DNA of 34,614 nucleotides from DSBX01 sp046484845. GTDB lineage: Bacteria > Hydrothermota > Tepidihabitantia > Tepidihabitantales > Tepidihabitantaceae. The stretch lies in the NCBI GenBank assembly GCA_046484845.1, contig JAWOIB010000160.1:1-34614 (forward strand), read 5' to 3'. Position 1 is the first letter of the stretch. Every line of letters begins with the position of its first letter. The notes under the pieces are model-generated. The model saw only the letters and a program-made list of their open reading frames with translations, had not been told where the DNA came from and searched no databases. Of this stretch, positions 15,075 through 23,701 are shown piece by piece. A program made the position numbers and the translations under genes.

Positions 15075-15095
15075 CCCCGCCCGCCGGGGTTTCTT
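15073..15095 (+). terminator. Intrinsic terminator between the pseudokinase and alaS
   Basis: CCCCG (15075-15079) pairs with CGGGG (15085-15089) around a 5-base loop, followed by TTTCTT. It overlaps the kinase stop codon. Its U-tract merges into the -35 region of the alaS promoter. Confidence 0.6.
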
Positions 15096-15121
15096 GCCAG
15101 TCGGGCGTTTCGGGCTACAAT
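15094..15121 (+). promoter_or_regulatory. alaS promoter (leaderless)
   Basis: TTGCCA (15094-15099), a 16-base spacer and TACAAT (15116-15121, 5/6 match) end 7 bases before the alaS ATG. There is no room for a ribosome binding site. Confidence 0.6.
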
Positions 15122-15128
15122 TGCGGCT

Positions 15129-17723
15129 ATGAACCATCGCGAGCTGCGGCGGACCTTCCTCGAGTTCTTTGCCGAGCGCGGGCACAAGATTGTGCCCAGC
15201 TCGTCGCTGATTCCGCGCGACGACCCGAGCCTGCTGTTCACCAGCGCCGGGATGGTGCAGTTCAAGCCGTACTGGGCGGGCACGGTCGAGCCGCCCTACC
15301 GCCGGGCCTGTTCGATCCAGAAATGCCTGCGGGCGAGCGATCTCGACCAGGTCGGCCGGACGCCCCGGCACCACACGTTCTTCGAGATGATGGGCAATTT
15401 CTCGTTCGGGGATTACTTCAAGGACGAGGCGATTCCCTGGGCGTGGGAGTACCTGACCCGGGTGGTGAAGCTGGACCCGGACCGGCTGTGGGTGTCGGTG
15501 TTCGAGGAGGACGACGAGGCGCACGACGTCTGGGTGAAGAACGTCGGCCTGCCCGAGGCGCGGGTGTACCGGCTGGGCGCGAAGGACAATTTCTGGGGAC
15601 CGGCCGGGGCGAGCGGGGCCTGCGGGCCCTGCTCGGAAATCTACTTCGACCTCGGGCCGGGCTTCGGTTGCGGCGGCGCGGCCTGCGGGCCGGGCTGTGA
15701 CTGCGACCGGTTCATCGAGGTGTACAACAACGTCTTCCCGCAGTTCAACCAGCTGCCGGGCGGCGCGCGCGAGCCGCTGCCGAACCGGGGCATCGATACC
15801 GGGATGGGGTTGGAGCGGCTGGCGATGGTGTCGCAGGGCAAGCGGAGCAATTTTGAGACCGACCTGTTCGCGCCGGTCATCCGGGCGACCGCGCAGTTGC
15901 TCGAGGTCGAGGCGGACGACGCGCACCGGCAGATGCTGCAGGTGGCGGCGGACCACGCCCGGGCGCTGGTGTTCGCGATTACCGACGGCGCGATACCGTC
16001 GAACGAGGCCCGGGGTTACGTGCTGCGCGGCATCCTGCGCCGGGCGCTGTTGTTCGCGCACCGGGCGGGCGTGCGCGAGCCGTTCCTGTACCGGGTGTCG
16101 GGCGCGGTGGTGGAGCAGATGAAGCAGTGGTACCCGGAGCTGGGCGCGAAGCGCGAGCAGGCGGCGCTGATCATCCGGTCCGAGGAGGAGCGGTTCCTGA
16201 AGACGCTCGAGGCCGGGCTGGAGCGCTGGCTCGGGGTGCTGGACCGGTTCCGGTCCGGCGGGGTCATCCCGGGCGTCGAGCTGTTCAAGCTGCACGACAC
16301 GTTCGGGTTCCACATCGAGCTGGTCAAGGAGCTGGCCGGCGAGGCGGGCGTGGAGCTGGACCTGGCCGGGTTCGAGTCGGCGATGCTGGAGCAGCGGGAG
16401 CGGAGTAAGAGCCGGAGCGCGATCGATACCGCCGGGGCCGGGGCGCTGGACGCGGTGCTGGCAACCGAGGAGGGCTGGCACGAGCGGCTGGCGGTCGAGG
16501 GCGCCGAGCTGGACCGGTTCGAGCCGCTGAAGGACGGTGAGTATGAGCTGCACCTGTCCCGGACGCCGTTCTATCCGGAGGCGGGCGGTCAGGTCGGAGA
16601 CACCGGCAGCGTCGAGGGCGCCGGGTTCAAGCTGGCGGTGGTCAACAGCTACCGTAAGCAGGGCGTGCCGGTGGTCAGGGCAAAGCTGGTCGAGGGCGAC
16701 CCGGCCCGCGGGCCGGTAACTGCCCGGGTGGATATGGAGCGGCGGCGGGAAATAGAGCGGGCCCACACCGCGACGCACCTGCTGCACGCGGCGTTGCGCC
16801 GGGTGGTCGGTGAGTACGTCAAGCAGGAGGGCTCGCTGGTCGAGCCCGGCCGGCTGCGGTTCGATTTCGCGGCGTTCGAGCCGCTAACCCCGGGCCAGCT
16901 GGCGGAGGTCGAGCGGCTGGTGTACGAGCAGGTGCTGGCCGACAAGCCGCTGTCGCGGAAGACCGACGTCCCGCTCGAGGAGGCGAAGAAGCTGGGCGCG
17001 CTGGCGTTCTTCGGCGAGCAGTACGGCGAGCGGGTGACGGTGGTGAGCGTGCCGGGTTTCTCGAGCGAGCTCTGCGGCGGCACCCACCTGCGCCGGACCG
17101 GCGAAATCGGGCTGTTTGTCATTCTGTCCGAGACCGGGGTCGCGGCCGGCATCCGGCGCATCGAGGCGGTGGTCGGCCGGGCGGCGCGCGAGCTGGTCGC
17201 CGGTGAGCGGGGCCGGCTGGACGAGCTGGCGGAGGCGCTGGGCAGCGGCCGGGAGGGGTTGGTGCCCCGGGCGCGCAAGCTGGTCGAGCAGTTGAAGAGC
17301 CAGGAGGTGCGCATCGAGACGCTGGTCGTGCGGCAGGCGCAGGCCGCGGCGGAGGAGCTGGCGGTCCGGCCGGAGCAGCTCGGGCCGGTGCCGGCGGTGG
17401 TCGGCTGGTTGCCGCAGTTCGACACCGACGGCCTCCGGCTGGTGGCGGACCGCGTGCGCGAGAAGCTGGGGCCGGGTTGCGCCGGTTTCCTGGCCGGCGG
17501 GGTGGCGGGCGAGCGGCTGTCGTACATCATCTTCGTCGGCGATGAGCGCAGGCAGGCCCTGCCCGCGGGCAGGCTGGCGAAGGCGGTCGGCGCGGCGCTG
17601 GGAGGCGGCGGGGGCGGCAGGCCGGAGCTGGCTTCGGGCGGGGGCCGGGTGGACCGGTTGGCCGAGGGACAGGAAGCGTTCCGGCAGGCGGTGCGGGCCG
17701 CGGCCGAACCGTCAGTTGCCTGA
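15129..17723 (+). CDS. alaS: Alanine--tRNA ligase
   Basis: This full-length enzyme (864 residues) charges tRNA-Ala in the cytoplasm. The N-terminal class II catalytic core starts SSLIPRDDPSLLFTSAGMVQFKPYW; motif 2 is seen in the RTPRHHTFFEMMGNFSFGDYF region and motif 3 in GIDTGMGLERLAM. The editing domain has its metal ligands H546 and H550 (HTATHLLH) and C649 and H653 (CGGTHLRR). A C-terminal oligomerisation domain (about 720-864) completes the protein. A cysteine-rich CGGAACGPGCDCDRF insert in the core is normal for several bacterial branches. It is transcribed alone and converges with the LCP-family gene; their 3' ends overlap by 12 bases. Confidence 0.97.
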   Translation: MNHRELRRTFLEFFAERGHKIVPSSSLIPRDDPSLLFTSAGMVQFKPYWAGTVEPPYRRACSIQKCLRASDLDQVGRTPRHHTFFEMMGNFSFGDYFKDEAIPWAWEYLTRVVKLDPDRLWVSVFEEDDEAHDVWVKNVGLPEARVYRLGAKDNFWGPAGASGACGPCSEIYFDLGPGFGCGGAACGPGCDCDRFIEVYNNVFPQFNQLPGGAREPLPNRGIDTGMGLERLAMVSQGKRSNFETDLFAPVIRATAQLLEVEADDAHRQMLQVAADHARALVFAITDGAIPSNEARGYVLRGILRRALLFAHRAGVREPFLYRVSGAVVEQMKQWYPELGAKREQAALIIRSEEERFLKTLEAGLERWLGVLDRFRSGGVIPGVELFKLHDTFGFHIELVKELAGEAGVELDLAGFESAMLEQRERSKSRSAIDTAGAGALDAVLATEEGWHERLAVEGAELDRFEPLKDGEYELHLSRTPFYPEAGGQVGDTGSVEGAGFKLAVVNSYRKQGVPVVRAKLVEGDPARGPVTARVDMERRREIERAHTATHLLHAALRRVVGEYVKQEGSLVEPGRLRFDFAAFEPLTPGQLAEVERLVYEQVLADKPLSRKTDVPLEEAKKLGALAFFGEQYGERVTVVSVPGFSSELCGGTHLRRTGEIGLFVILSETGVAAGIRRIEAVVGRAARELVAGERGRLDELAEALGSGREGLVPRARKLVEQLKSQEVRIETLVVRQAQAAAEELAVRPEQLGPVPAVVGWLPQFDTDGLRLVADRVREKLGPGCAGFLAGGVAGERLSYIIFVGDERRQALPAGRLAKAVGAALGGGGGGRPELASGGGRVDRLAEGQEAFRQAVRAAAEPSVA

Positions 17724-18824
17724 GTCGGGCGCGAGCCCGGCCTGGCGCATTTCCATCAGCAGGGTTCTCGCCTCGGCGGAGTCCGGCGCGGGCGTGCCGG
17801 CCGGGGGCGGCGCGGGCCGGGGCTCGAACAGGTAGGCCGGCGCGGCGTACGGCTGGCGGGTCATGAAGTCCACGGCTTCGGTGTCGTCCTCGTCTTCGAG
17901 AAACCGTTTCACCTGCCGGCGGACCTCGCGGTAGGCGGGCAGGTAGCAGGACAGCACCGCCGAGTAGCGGTTGAGGTTGATGTCCATGCCCTCGCCGACG
18001 AGAACCGCGGCGCGCAGTTCTCGCGGGTGCCAGTTCGCGTGCTTGAGGCCCCAGATGACCTGCCGGATTTCGTCGTAGGTAAGGTCGGTGTCGTCGCCGA
18101 GGATGGTGAGCAGTCGGCGGACGACCGACCGGCCGGCCCGGGTGTCGGCCAGCCACCAGGTTCGCGCCAGCACCGCGGCGATGATGCGGACGTTGTTGCG
18201 GCTGCGGTCGATGTCGTCCTCGGCCAGGCCTTGGCGTCGGCGGGCGAGCTGGAGCATCCGCTGGTGGTCCGCCAGCGCCACCCCGTCGAGCCGCGCGCCG
18301 GCCAGGAAGGGCCGGAGCAGGCCGAGCGTTATCCGGTACGTGTCGAAATCGAACGCGAGGTGGCGGTGGATGCGCACGCCGAGCAGGTGTTCGAGCGTCC
18401 GGCGCAGGAGCGGCGGCCCGCCGATAGCATGGACGTGGGCGAGCTTCTCCATGTTCTCGAAATCGGTTGGACCGGTCTCGCCGGTGACCCCGGGGACCGG
18501 GACGAGTAGGTCGCGCGGGATGCCGTAGAGGGCGACGCGGCCGAGCTCGAAGTTGATGTGGGCGAGAACGACGACATCGGAGCGCGAGCTTTCCTCGCGC
18601 GGGTTGCGCTGGTGGCCTTCGTTCCGCACCGGCCCGAGGGCACGGGCGTCGCGGCCGATGACCACGATATTGAGACTGCCGGTCGGGCCCGGTTCGGCCG
18701 CGAGCGCGGTCGCGGCTGGGCGGTCCCGCACGGGTAGGAGCATCACCACGAAGAACACCGCCGGCAGGAGCAGGACCGCGGCGACCGGTATCAGCCAGCG
18801 GGCGTGGCGACGGCGTCCGGCCAC
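17712..18824 (-). CDS. LytR-CpsA-Psr (LCP) family protein
   Basis: This 370-residue protein has a basic N-terminus, a membrane anchor at about 11-30 and an extracytoplasmic LCP domain. Motifs are IGRDAR (D59, R61), RSDVVVLAHIN (R81, D83), GIPRD (R104, D105) and KLAHVHAIGG, which corresponds to the INHAYxxGG loop. LCP enzymes move polyprenyl-phosphate-linked glycopolymers onto peptidoglycan or related acceptors. A proline-rich tail follows about residue 335. It sits 3 bases after der, clearly in the same transcript. LCP proteins are best known from Gram-positive cells, so its presence beside outer-membrane-type genes is worth noting, though they also occur in Gram-negatives. Target polymer unknown. 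Confidence 0.85.
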   Translation of the reverse strand: MAGRRRHARWLIPVAAVLLLPAVFFVVMLLPVRDRPAATALAAEPGPTGSLNIVVIGRDARALGPVRNEGHQRNPREESSRSDVVVLAHINFELGRVALYGIPRDLLVPVPGVTGETGPTDFENMEKLAHVHAIGGPPLLRRTLEHLLGVRIHRHLAFDFDTYRITLGLLRPFLAGARLDGVALADHQRMLQLARRRQGLAEDDIDRSRNNVRIIAAVLARTWWLADTRAGRSVVRRLLTILGDDTDLTYDEIRQVIWGLKHANWHPRELRAAVLVGEGMDINLNRYSAVLSCYLPAYREVRRQVKRFLEDEDDTEAVDFMTRQPYAAPAYLFEPRPAPPPAGTPAPDSAEARTLLMEMRQAGLAPDSGN

Positions 18825-18827
18825 CGG

Positions 18828-20102
18828 CTACCTCCCGACGATCAGGCGGATGGGCCAGCCTTCGAACCCGAACCGGCGTAGGCCGGAGACGACCGACTTC
18901 CGGTAGTTCGGGTCGAGCGCGTCCGGGTCCGAGGCCCGGATGCGGAAGCGCGGCGGCCGGGTGCCGGTCTGGTTCAGGCCGAGCAGCCGGCAGTCGCGGC
19001 GGGGCGGCCGGGCGGCCAGCCGGTCGAGCAGGCCGGCGCGGAGCAGGGCGGAGGAGACGTGCCGGCCGCCGGCCTCGTACACCCGGCCGGCGGTGCGAAC
19101 CGCGTCGGCGATGCCCTCGCCCTTTAGGCAGGAGGTGTAGGCGACCGGGGACCAGGAGATGAAGGCCAGTTCGCGGGCGACATACTCGCGCACCCGTTCC
19201 TCGATCCCGGGCTTCACGAGGTCGGTTTTGTTGGCGACGACCACCAGCCCGCGGTTGCGGTCCTCGATGAGATTGGCGATTTTCTTGTCCTGCGCGGTCG
19301 GGCCCTCGGTGACGTCGATGATGAGCAGGACGACGTCGGAGCGCTCGATGACGTCCAGCGCCCGGGTGACCGAGAAGTACTCGACCGCCTCGGTGACCCG
19401 GGCCTTGCGGCGGATGCCGGCGGTGTCGAGGATGCGGAAGTGGCGGTCGTCGAGGTCGAAGCCGGCCTCGATGACGTCGCGGGTCGTGCCCGGTATGGGC
19501 GTGACCAGCGCCCGCTCGCTGCCGACCAGCGCGTTGAGGAACGAGGACTTGCCAACGTTGGGCCGTCCGAGGACCGCGAGCGAGACCGCCTGCCGGCGGC
19601 GGCAGACCGGGTCCGGCGGCAGGTGCTTGACGAGTTCGTCGAGCAGGCTGCCGATGCCGAGGCCGTGCTCGGCCGAGAGCGCGAAAAGCCCGAGCGCACC
19701 GAGGCGGTGAAACTCGGCCTCGTCGAAGCCGGTCGTGGCGTCGAGCTTGTTGACCGCGAGCAGGAAACGCAGACTGCGGCGGCGGAGCCGGGCCGCGACC
19801 TCCTCGTCGAGCGCGGTCAGCCCCTCGCGGCCGTCCACGACCAGCACCACCATGTCGGCCTCGGCGAGCGCGATCTCGACCTGGCGGTTGATGCCCTTGC
19901 CGATTTCGTCCGCGGCGGCGAAATCGAGACCGCCGGTGTCGATGACCTGGAAGCGGCGGCCGGTCCATTCCGCGTCGCGGATGATGCGGTCGCGGGTGAT
20001 GCCGGGCTCGCGCATGGTGATGGCAACCCGGCCACCGACCAGGCGGTTGAAGAGTGTGGACTTGCCGGTGTTGGGCCGGCCGACGAGCACGACAGTTGCC
20101 AT
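18828..20102 (-). CDS. der: Ribosome-associated GTPase Der (EngA)
   Basis: This 424-residue protein has two tandem GTPase domains, needed for 50S ribosomal subunit maturation. Domain 1 has GRPNTGKST (8-16), GITRD, DTGG and NKLD (about 118-121). Domain 2 has GRPNVGKSS (179-187), GTTRD, DTAGI and NKTD. A KH-like domain ends the protein. I chose the ATG at 20102 because a TTGACA-N16-TAGCCT promoter ends 7 bases before it; the in-frame ATG at 20108 would lie inside the transcription start region. It is followed 3 bases later by the LCP gene. The promoter is divergent from that of the phospholipase-D-like gene. Confidence 0.95.
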   Translation of the reverse strand: MATVVLVGRPNTGKSTLFNRLVGGRVAITMREPGITRDRIIRDAEWTGRRFQVIDTGGLDFAAADEIGKGINRQVEIALAEADMVVLVVDGREGLTALDEEVAARLRRRSLRFLLAVNKLDATTGFDEAEFHRLGALGLFALSAEHGLGIGSLLDELVKHLPPDPVCRRRQAVSLAVLGRPNVGKSSFLNALVGSERALVTPIPGTTRDVIEAGFDLDDRHFRILDTAGIRRKARVTEAVEYFSVTRALDVIERSDVVLLIIDVTEGPTAQDKKIANLIEDRNRGLVVVANKTDLVKPGIEERVREYVARELAFISWSPVAYTSCLKGEGIADAVRTAGRVYEAGGRHVSSALLRAGLLDRLAARPPRRDCRLLGLNQTGTRPPRFRIRASDPDALDPNYRKSVVSGLRRFGFEGWPIRLIVGR

Positions 20103-20109
20103 AGCCATG

Positions 20110-20137
20110 AGGCTAACCCGGCAGGGCAGGTTGTCAA
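20110..20137 (-). promoter_or_regulatory. der promoter (leaderless)
   Basis: On the minus strand TTGACA (20137-20132), a 16-base spacer and TAGCCT (20115-20110, weak -10) lie 7 bases before the ATG at 20102. The pattern is the same as at alaS and the sigma factor gene. Confidence 0.5.
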
Positions 20138-20170
20138 TCACGCGCGGCTGGCCCGGTCCCGCCCGATGAG

Positions 20171-20176
20171 TATAAT
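20171..20176 (+). promoter_or_regulatory. -10 element of the phospholipase-D-like gene
   Basis: A perfect TATAAT lies 5 bases before ATG 20182 and 8 bases before ATG 20185. A matching -35 at 16-18 bases was not found. No Shine-Dalgarno is present, so a leaderless start at 20185 is likely. Confidence 0.45.
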
Positions 20177-20181
20177 GAGCG

Positions 20182-21942
20182 ATGATGCGCCTGCTGTTGC
20201 TGCTTTCGCTGGCCTTGGCCGCCCGGGGCAACCTGCTCGATAACCCGGGGTTCGAGAGCTGGGAGGACGATTCGACCCCGGCGGCCTGGCGGGTCGAGAA
20301 CCGCGCCCGGACCCTGGCGCTGCGCGAGCCCGACACGGTCCGGTCCGGGGCGACGGCGCTCAGGCTGGTGCGGGTGGAGCTGCTCAGCGGCAACAACTTC
20401 GGCGTGGTCCAGGCGGTGCCGGTCCGGGGCGGGGCGGAGTACCGCTACGAAGTTTGGATCCGGGAGGAGGAGCCGGAGCTGCGGGTCGGGGTCGGGGTAA
20501 GCTGGCGCCGGGCGGACTCGAGCTACATCAGCGCGAGCCGGGTGCGCTACTCGGTGGACCTGCCCGACTGGCAGGTGGTGGCGGACACGCTGCCCGCGCC
20601 GGCCGAGGCCGCGCTGGCCGAGTTCCGCATCCGCTGTTACGCGGCCGGCGGGCTGAGCGAGCCGCGCGCGGCGTTGGTGGATGATGCCCGTTTCGGGGAA
20701 CCGACCACCCCGGCGGAAACGACCCAGGTCTGGTTCGCCCAGGACAGCCTGGCGCTGCGGCTGATCGATTTCTTCGGCAAGGCGCGCTACTCGCTCGACT
20801 ACTGCGTGTACAACTCGAGCCGGCCGGACGTGGTCGAGGCGCTGATTGAGGCCCGCGACCGCGGGGCCCGGGTGCGGGTGATAACCGACGACACGCGGCT
20901 GAACAATGACTGGGTGCGGACCCTGCGTGCGGCCGGCATCCCGGTCTGGACCGATTCCATCGGGCCCGGTACGGCCAACTACATGCACAACAAGTTCGCG
21001 GTGCGCGATTTCGGCGGCGCCGACACCGCCGACGACCGGGTCTGGTCCGCGAGCTACAACCCGAACATCGGCGACCTGCGCGCCGACTTTGCCATCGAAC
21101 TGCCGCACACCGGCATCGCCCGGGCCTACACCGCCGAGTTCCAGCAGATGTGGGGCGATACCGGGCTGGTGCCGAACCCGGAACGGGCGCGGTTCCACCG
21201 GGGTAAGTCCGACGTGCTCGACACGCACCGGTTCGAACTCGACGGCTGGCCGGTCGAGGTCTATTTCGGGCCGCAGGACCGGCCGGTGGATACCATCGCC
21301 GCCCGGGCGCGGGACGCGCAGCAGCAGATCCTGTTCGCGATCTTCTCCTACACGCACACGGGACTGGGCGATGCGATGATCGAGCGGTGGGGCGCGGGCG
21401 TCTGGGTCGGCGGGGTGATCGACCGGAGCGGGTTGAACCAGCAGGGGGCGCAGTACCCGCGGCTGGTTGAGGCGGGCATCCCGGTGTTCGAGGACTCGGT
21501 GGCGTTCGGGGAGAAGATCCTGCACGAGAAGCTAATGGTGATCGACTCGCTGGTGACGGTGGCCGGCTCGGTCAACTGGAGCGGCAACGGCAACGAGCGG
21601 AACGACGAGGCCCTGCTGGTGCTGCACCATCCCGGGCTGGCGCAGAAGCTCCTGGCCGAGCTGCACCAGCGTTACTGGGAGGCGACCAACCCGGGCGTGG
21701 CCGAGGAGCGGGGTCCCGGCCGGCCCGTGCCGGCCGGGACGACGATTGTCCGCGGCAGCCTGTCGCTGCCCGAATCGCCGGCCGGCGCGCGCTACGCGCT
21801 GTTCGACCACACTGGCCGGCGGGTGCTGGCGCCCGGGCCGGGCGCGAACGACGTGAGCCGGCTCAGCCCGGGAGTGTATTTCCTGCGGGTGCAGGACCTT
21901 GAAGGCGGGTCGGCGGTCAGCCGGGTGGTCATCACCCGCTGA
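20182..21942 (+). CDS. Secreted phospholipase-D-like protein with carbohydrate-binding-like N-domain and sorting tail
   Basis: This 586-residue exported protein has a signal peptide at about 1-15, then a jelly-roll-like domain (NLLDNPGFESWEDD at its start, to about residue 170) of the kind found in carbohydrate-binding modules. The PLD-fold part carries two HxK motifs: MHNKFAVRD (H269, K271, D276) and LHEKLMVID (H448, K450, D455), each followed by the usual SxN segment (SASYN, SVNWSGNGNERNDE). PLD-family enzymes cleave phosphodiester bonds in lipids or nucleic acids. The last ~70 residues (YALFDHTGRRVL, LSPGVYFLRVQ, VVITR) look like a type-9-secretion-style C-terminal sorting domain. The start may be the second ATG (20185), 8 bases after TATAAT. 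It stands alone. Substrate is unknown. Confidence 0.85.
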   Translation: MMRLLLLLSLALAARGNLLDNPGFESWEDDSTPAAWRVENRARTLALREPDTVRSGATALRLVRVELLSGNNFGVVQAVPVRGGAEYRYEVWIREEEPELRVGVGVSWRRADSSYISASRVRYSVDLPDWQVVADTLPAPAEAALAEFRIRCYAAGGLSEPRAALVDDARFGEPTTPAETTQVWFAQDSLALRLIDFFGKARYSLDYCVYNSSRPDVVEALIEARDRGARVRVITDDTRLNNDWVRTLRAAGIPVWTDSIGPGTANYMHNKFAVRDFGGADTADDRVWSASYNPNIGDLRADFAIELPHTGIARAYTAEFQQMWGDTGLVPNPERARFHRGKSDVLDTHRFELDGWPVEVYFGPQDRPVDTIAARARDAQQQILFAIFSYTHTGLGDAMIERWGAGVWVGGVIDRSGLNQQGAQYPRLVEAGIPVFEDSVAFGEKILHEKLMVIDSLVTVAGSVNWSGNGNERNDEALLVLHHPGLAQKLLAELHQRYWEATNPGVAEERGPGRPVPAGTTIVRGSLSLPESPAGARYALFDHTGRRVLAPGPGANDVSRLSPGVYFLRVQDLEGGSAVSRVVITR

Positions 21943-21954
21943 CCCGTCCCGGAT

Positions 21955-21983
21955 TTGCACCCGGCCCGGCTGGTTGCTACCAT
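21955..21983 (+). promoter_or_regulatory. Candidate promoter of the nine-gene operon
   Basis: TTGCAC (21955-21960), a 17-base spacer and TACCAT (21978-21983) lie 18 bases before the ATG at 22002. The predicted leader is about 12 bases, with no Shine-Dalgarno. Confidence 0.4.
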
Positions 21984-22001
21984 CTTGGCAGACTATCCGG
22001 G

Positions 22002-22901
22002 ATGAAATGCGAATTCGTCCGTTTCCTGACGCCTGACGGGCTCGAGCTGCAGGGGCTGTACCTGCCGCCCGGCCGGGACGGGGTGCCGGCCGCGCTGCAC
22101 GTCCATGGGCTCGACGGCAACTGCTACGAGAACCGGTTCATCGAGCCGGTGGCGGAGGCGTACCGCCGCCGGGGCATCGGGTTCCTGAGCTTCAACAACC
22201 GCGGCCACGACTACATCTCGGACATCATCGTGGAGAGCGCGGATGGCCCGCCGGGCTGCCGGCAGATCGGCGGGATGTACGAGACGCTGGGCGAGTGCGT
22301 CGAGGACATCCGGGCCGCGCTGGTCTGGCTCGCCGGCCGCGGCCATGCCCGGTTCATCCTCCAGGGCCACAGCCACGGTGCGCTCAAGGCGCTGCATTAC
22401 CTGCAGTCGACCGGCGACCCGGCGGTGGCCGCGCTGGCGTTGCTGTCACCGTCGGACGATTTTGCGCTGGCCCGGCAGCTGCTGGGCGACCGGTTCGAGA
22501 CCGGGCGCGAGCTGGCGGCGGAGATGCTCGCGAATGGCCGGGGGCGGGAGCTGATGCCGACCGGCTACTACAGCTACCCGACTTCGGCCGCGACCTACTT
22601 CGACTGCTTCCGGCCCGATTCGGTGGCGCTGCTGTTCAACCTGGCCCGGACCGACCGGGAGGAGTTTCCAGAGTTGGCCGCGGTCAGGCTGCCGGTGTTC
22701 TTGGCGGTCGGGACCGAGGCCGAGGCGTTCACGCTGCCGGCGGCGGAGTTCGTGGGCCGGGCCGGGGCCGCGATGTCGAACGCGGTGTCGTTCCATGGCG
22801 CGGTCATCGATGGCGCGCCGCATAACTACCTCGAGTACGAGGACGAACTGGCGGCCGCGCTGGGCCGGTGGCTGGACGAGGTCGGGGAGGACTTCCGATG
22901 A
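22002..22901 (+). CDS. Alpha/beta hydrolase-fold protein (DUF1749-like)
   Basis: This 299-residue soluble protein has an alpha/beta hydrolase plan: HVHGLDGNCYENRF (oxyanion loop), FNNRGHDY, nucleophile S124 in GHSHG, an acidic residue region near AVGTEAEAF and H274 in GAPHNY. The overall look, including the strand-loop HGLDGNCYENRF and the late GAPHNYLEYEDEL, fits the DUF1749-type group of putative esterases, whose substrates are unknown. It is the first gene of a tightly packed operon, and its stop overlaps the next start by 4 bases. The downstream decarboxylase and TldD/TldE genes suggest a small-molecule or peptide substrate, but this is inference. Confidence 0.75.
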   Translation: MKCEFVRFLTPDGLELQGLYLPPGRDGVPAALHVHGLDGNCYENRFIEPVAEAYRRRGIGFLSFNNRGHDYISDIIVESADGPPGCRQIGGMYETLGECVEDIRAALVWLAGRGHARFILQGHSHGALKALHYLQSTGDPAVAALALLSPSDDFALARQLLGDRFETGRELAAEMLANGRGRELMPTGYYSYPTSAATYFDCFRPDSVALLFNLARTDREEFPELAAVRLPVFLAVGTEAEAFTLPAAEFVGRAGAAMSNAVSFHGAVIDGAPHNYLEYEDELAAALGRWLDEVGEDFR

Positions 22902-23701
22902 TGGACGTGTTTGGCACCCTGCGCGCCCGGGCGCTGGCCGCGACCCAGGACTGGCCGGAGGACCGGTTCCGGATTCGCGGGATGTGGAAGGTGGAACTGG
23001 CGTTCCGGCCCAACCTCGACGAGCGGACGTTCCGGTACACCTTCTGGCTGGTTCAGACAATGGACCAGGGCTGCTGCTACTGCATCGGCGACGACGAGCG
23101 CGGGCACAGCCTGGTCGGGAGCGATGCCCGCGGGATTTTCGACCTGCAGACCTGCATATCGATCGCGGCGCTCGATTCGGTCTATGCCTCGATCCCGAAG
23201 ACGCCGGCCGCGGTCCACGAACTCAGGGGCAACTCGGTCGAGAAGACCGATACCCGGACCGGGATAATCGTCGAGGAAGCAAGACGGCTGCTGGCCCCGG
23301 TGACCGGCCGCCGGCCCCGCGTGGTCAACGTCGGGGTGGTCGGTAACGTCATCCGGGAGCTGTGCGGGCAGGGCTGCGAGATGCTCGCGACCGACATGGA
23401 ACCGGACACGGTCGGCAAGACCGTCCACGGGGTGACGGTCGAGGACGGCACCCGAACCTTTGAGCGGGTGGCGGAGAGCGATCTCGCGGTGGTGACCGGG
23501 ATGACGATCGCGACCGATGCGCTCGGGCCGATAATCGAGGCTGCCCGGGCGGGCGGGGCGAAACTGCTGCTGTTCTGCGAGACCGGGGCGAACTTCGGGG
23601 AGGAGTACTGCCGGACGCTGGGCGTGGACGCGGTCGTGGGCGAGCCGTTCCCGTTCTACATCTTCCAGGGTGTGAGCCGGATCGAGGTCTTCCGACGATG
23701 A
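22898..23701 (+). CDS. DUF364/DUF4213-like Rossmann protein (putative chelation domain)
   Basis: This 267-residue protein has an N-terminal part rich in cysteines (QGCCYCIGDDE, LQTCIS). Its C-terminal half resembles DUF364: VVNVGVVGNVIREL, a TDMEPDTVG loop, DLAVVTGMTIATDALGPIIEAA and GANFGEEYCRTLGVDAVVGEPFP. These proteins are described as putative heavy-metal or cofactor chelators with a Rossmann-like fold; no reaction is firmly known to me. I chose ATG 22898, which overlaps the previous stop (ATGATGA). An in-frame start 10 codons upstream would overlap the previous gene more. It shares a 4-base overlap with the decarboxylase gene, so the two are translationally coupled. Confidence 0.7.
   Translation: MMDVFGTLRARALAATQDWPEDRFRIRGMWKVELAFRPNLDERTFRYTFWLVQTMDQGCCYCIGDDERGHSLVGSDARGIFDLQTCISIAALDSVYASIPKTPAAVHELRGNSVEKTDTRTGIIVEEARRLLAPVTGRRPRVVNVGVVGNVIRELCGQGCEMLATDMEPDTVGKTVHGVTVEDGTRTFERVAESDLAVVTGMTIATDALGPIIEAARAGGAKLLLFCETGANFGEEYCRTLGVDAVVGEPFPFYIFQGVSRIEVFRR

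Noticed and set aside
14109..16787. Minus-strand open frame of 892 codons opposite the pseudokinase and alaS
   Set aside because: No conserved domain can be read; composition is that of reversed high-GC codons. alaS on the other strand is unambiguous.
17527..19968. Minus-strand open frame of 813 codons overlapping the LCP and der genes
   Set aside because: It runs in a different frame of the same strand, is almost only Arg/Pro/Ala/Gly, and conflicts with der and LCP, both with clear motifs.
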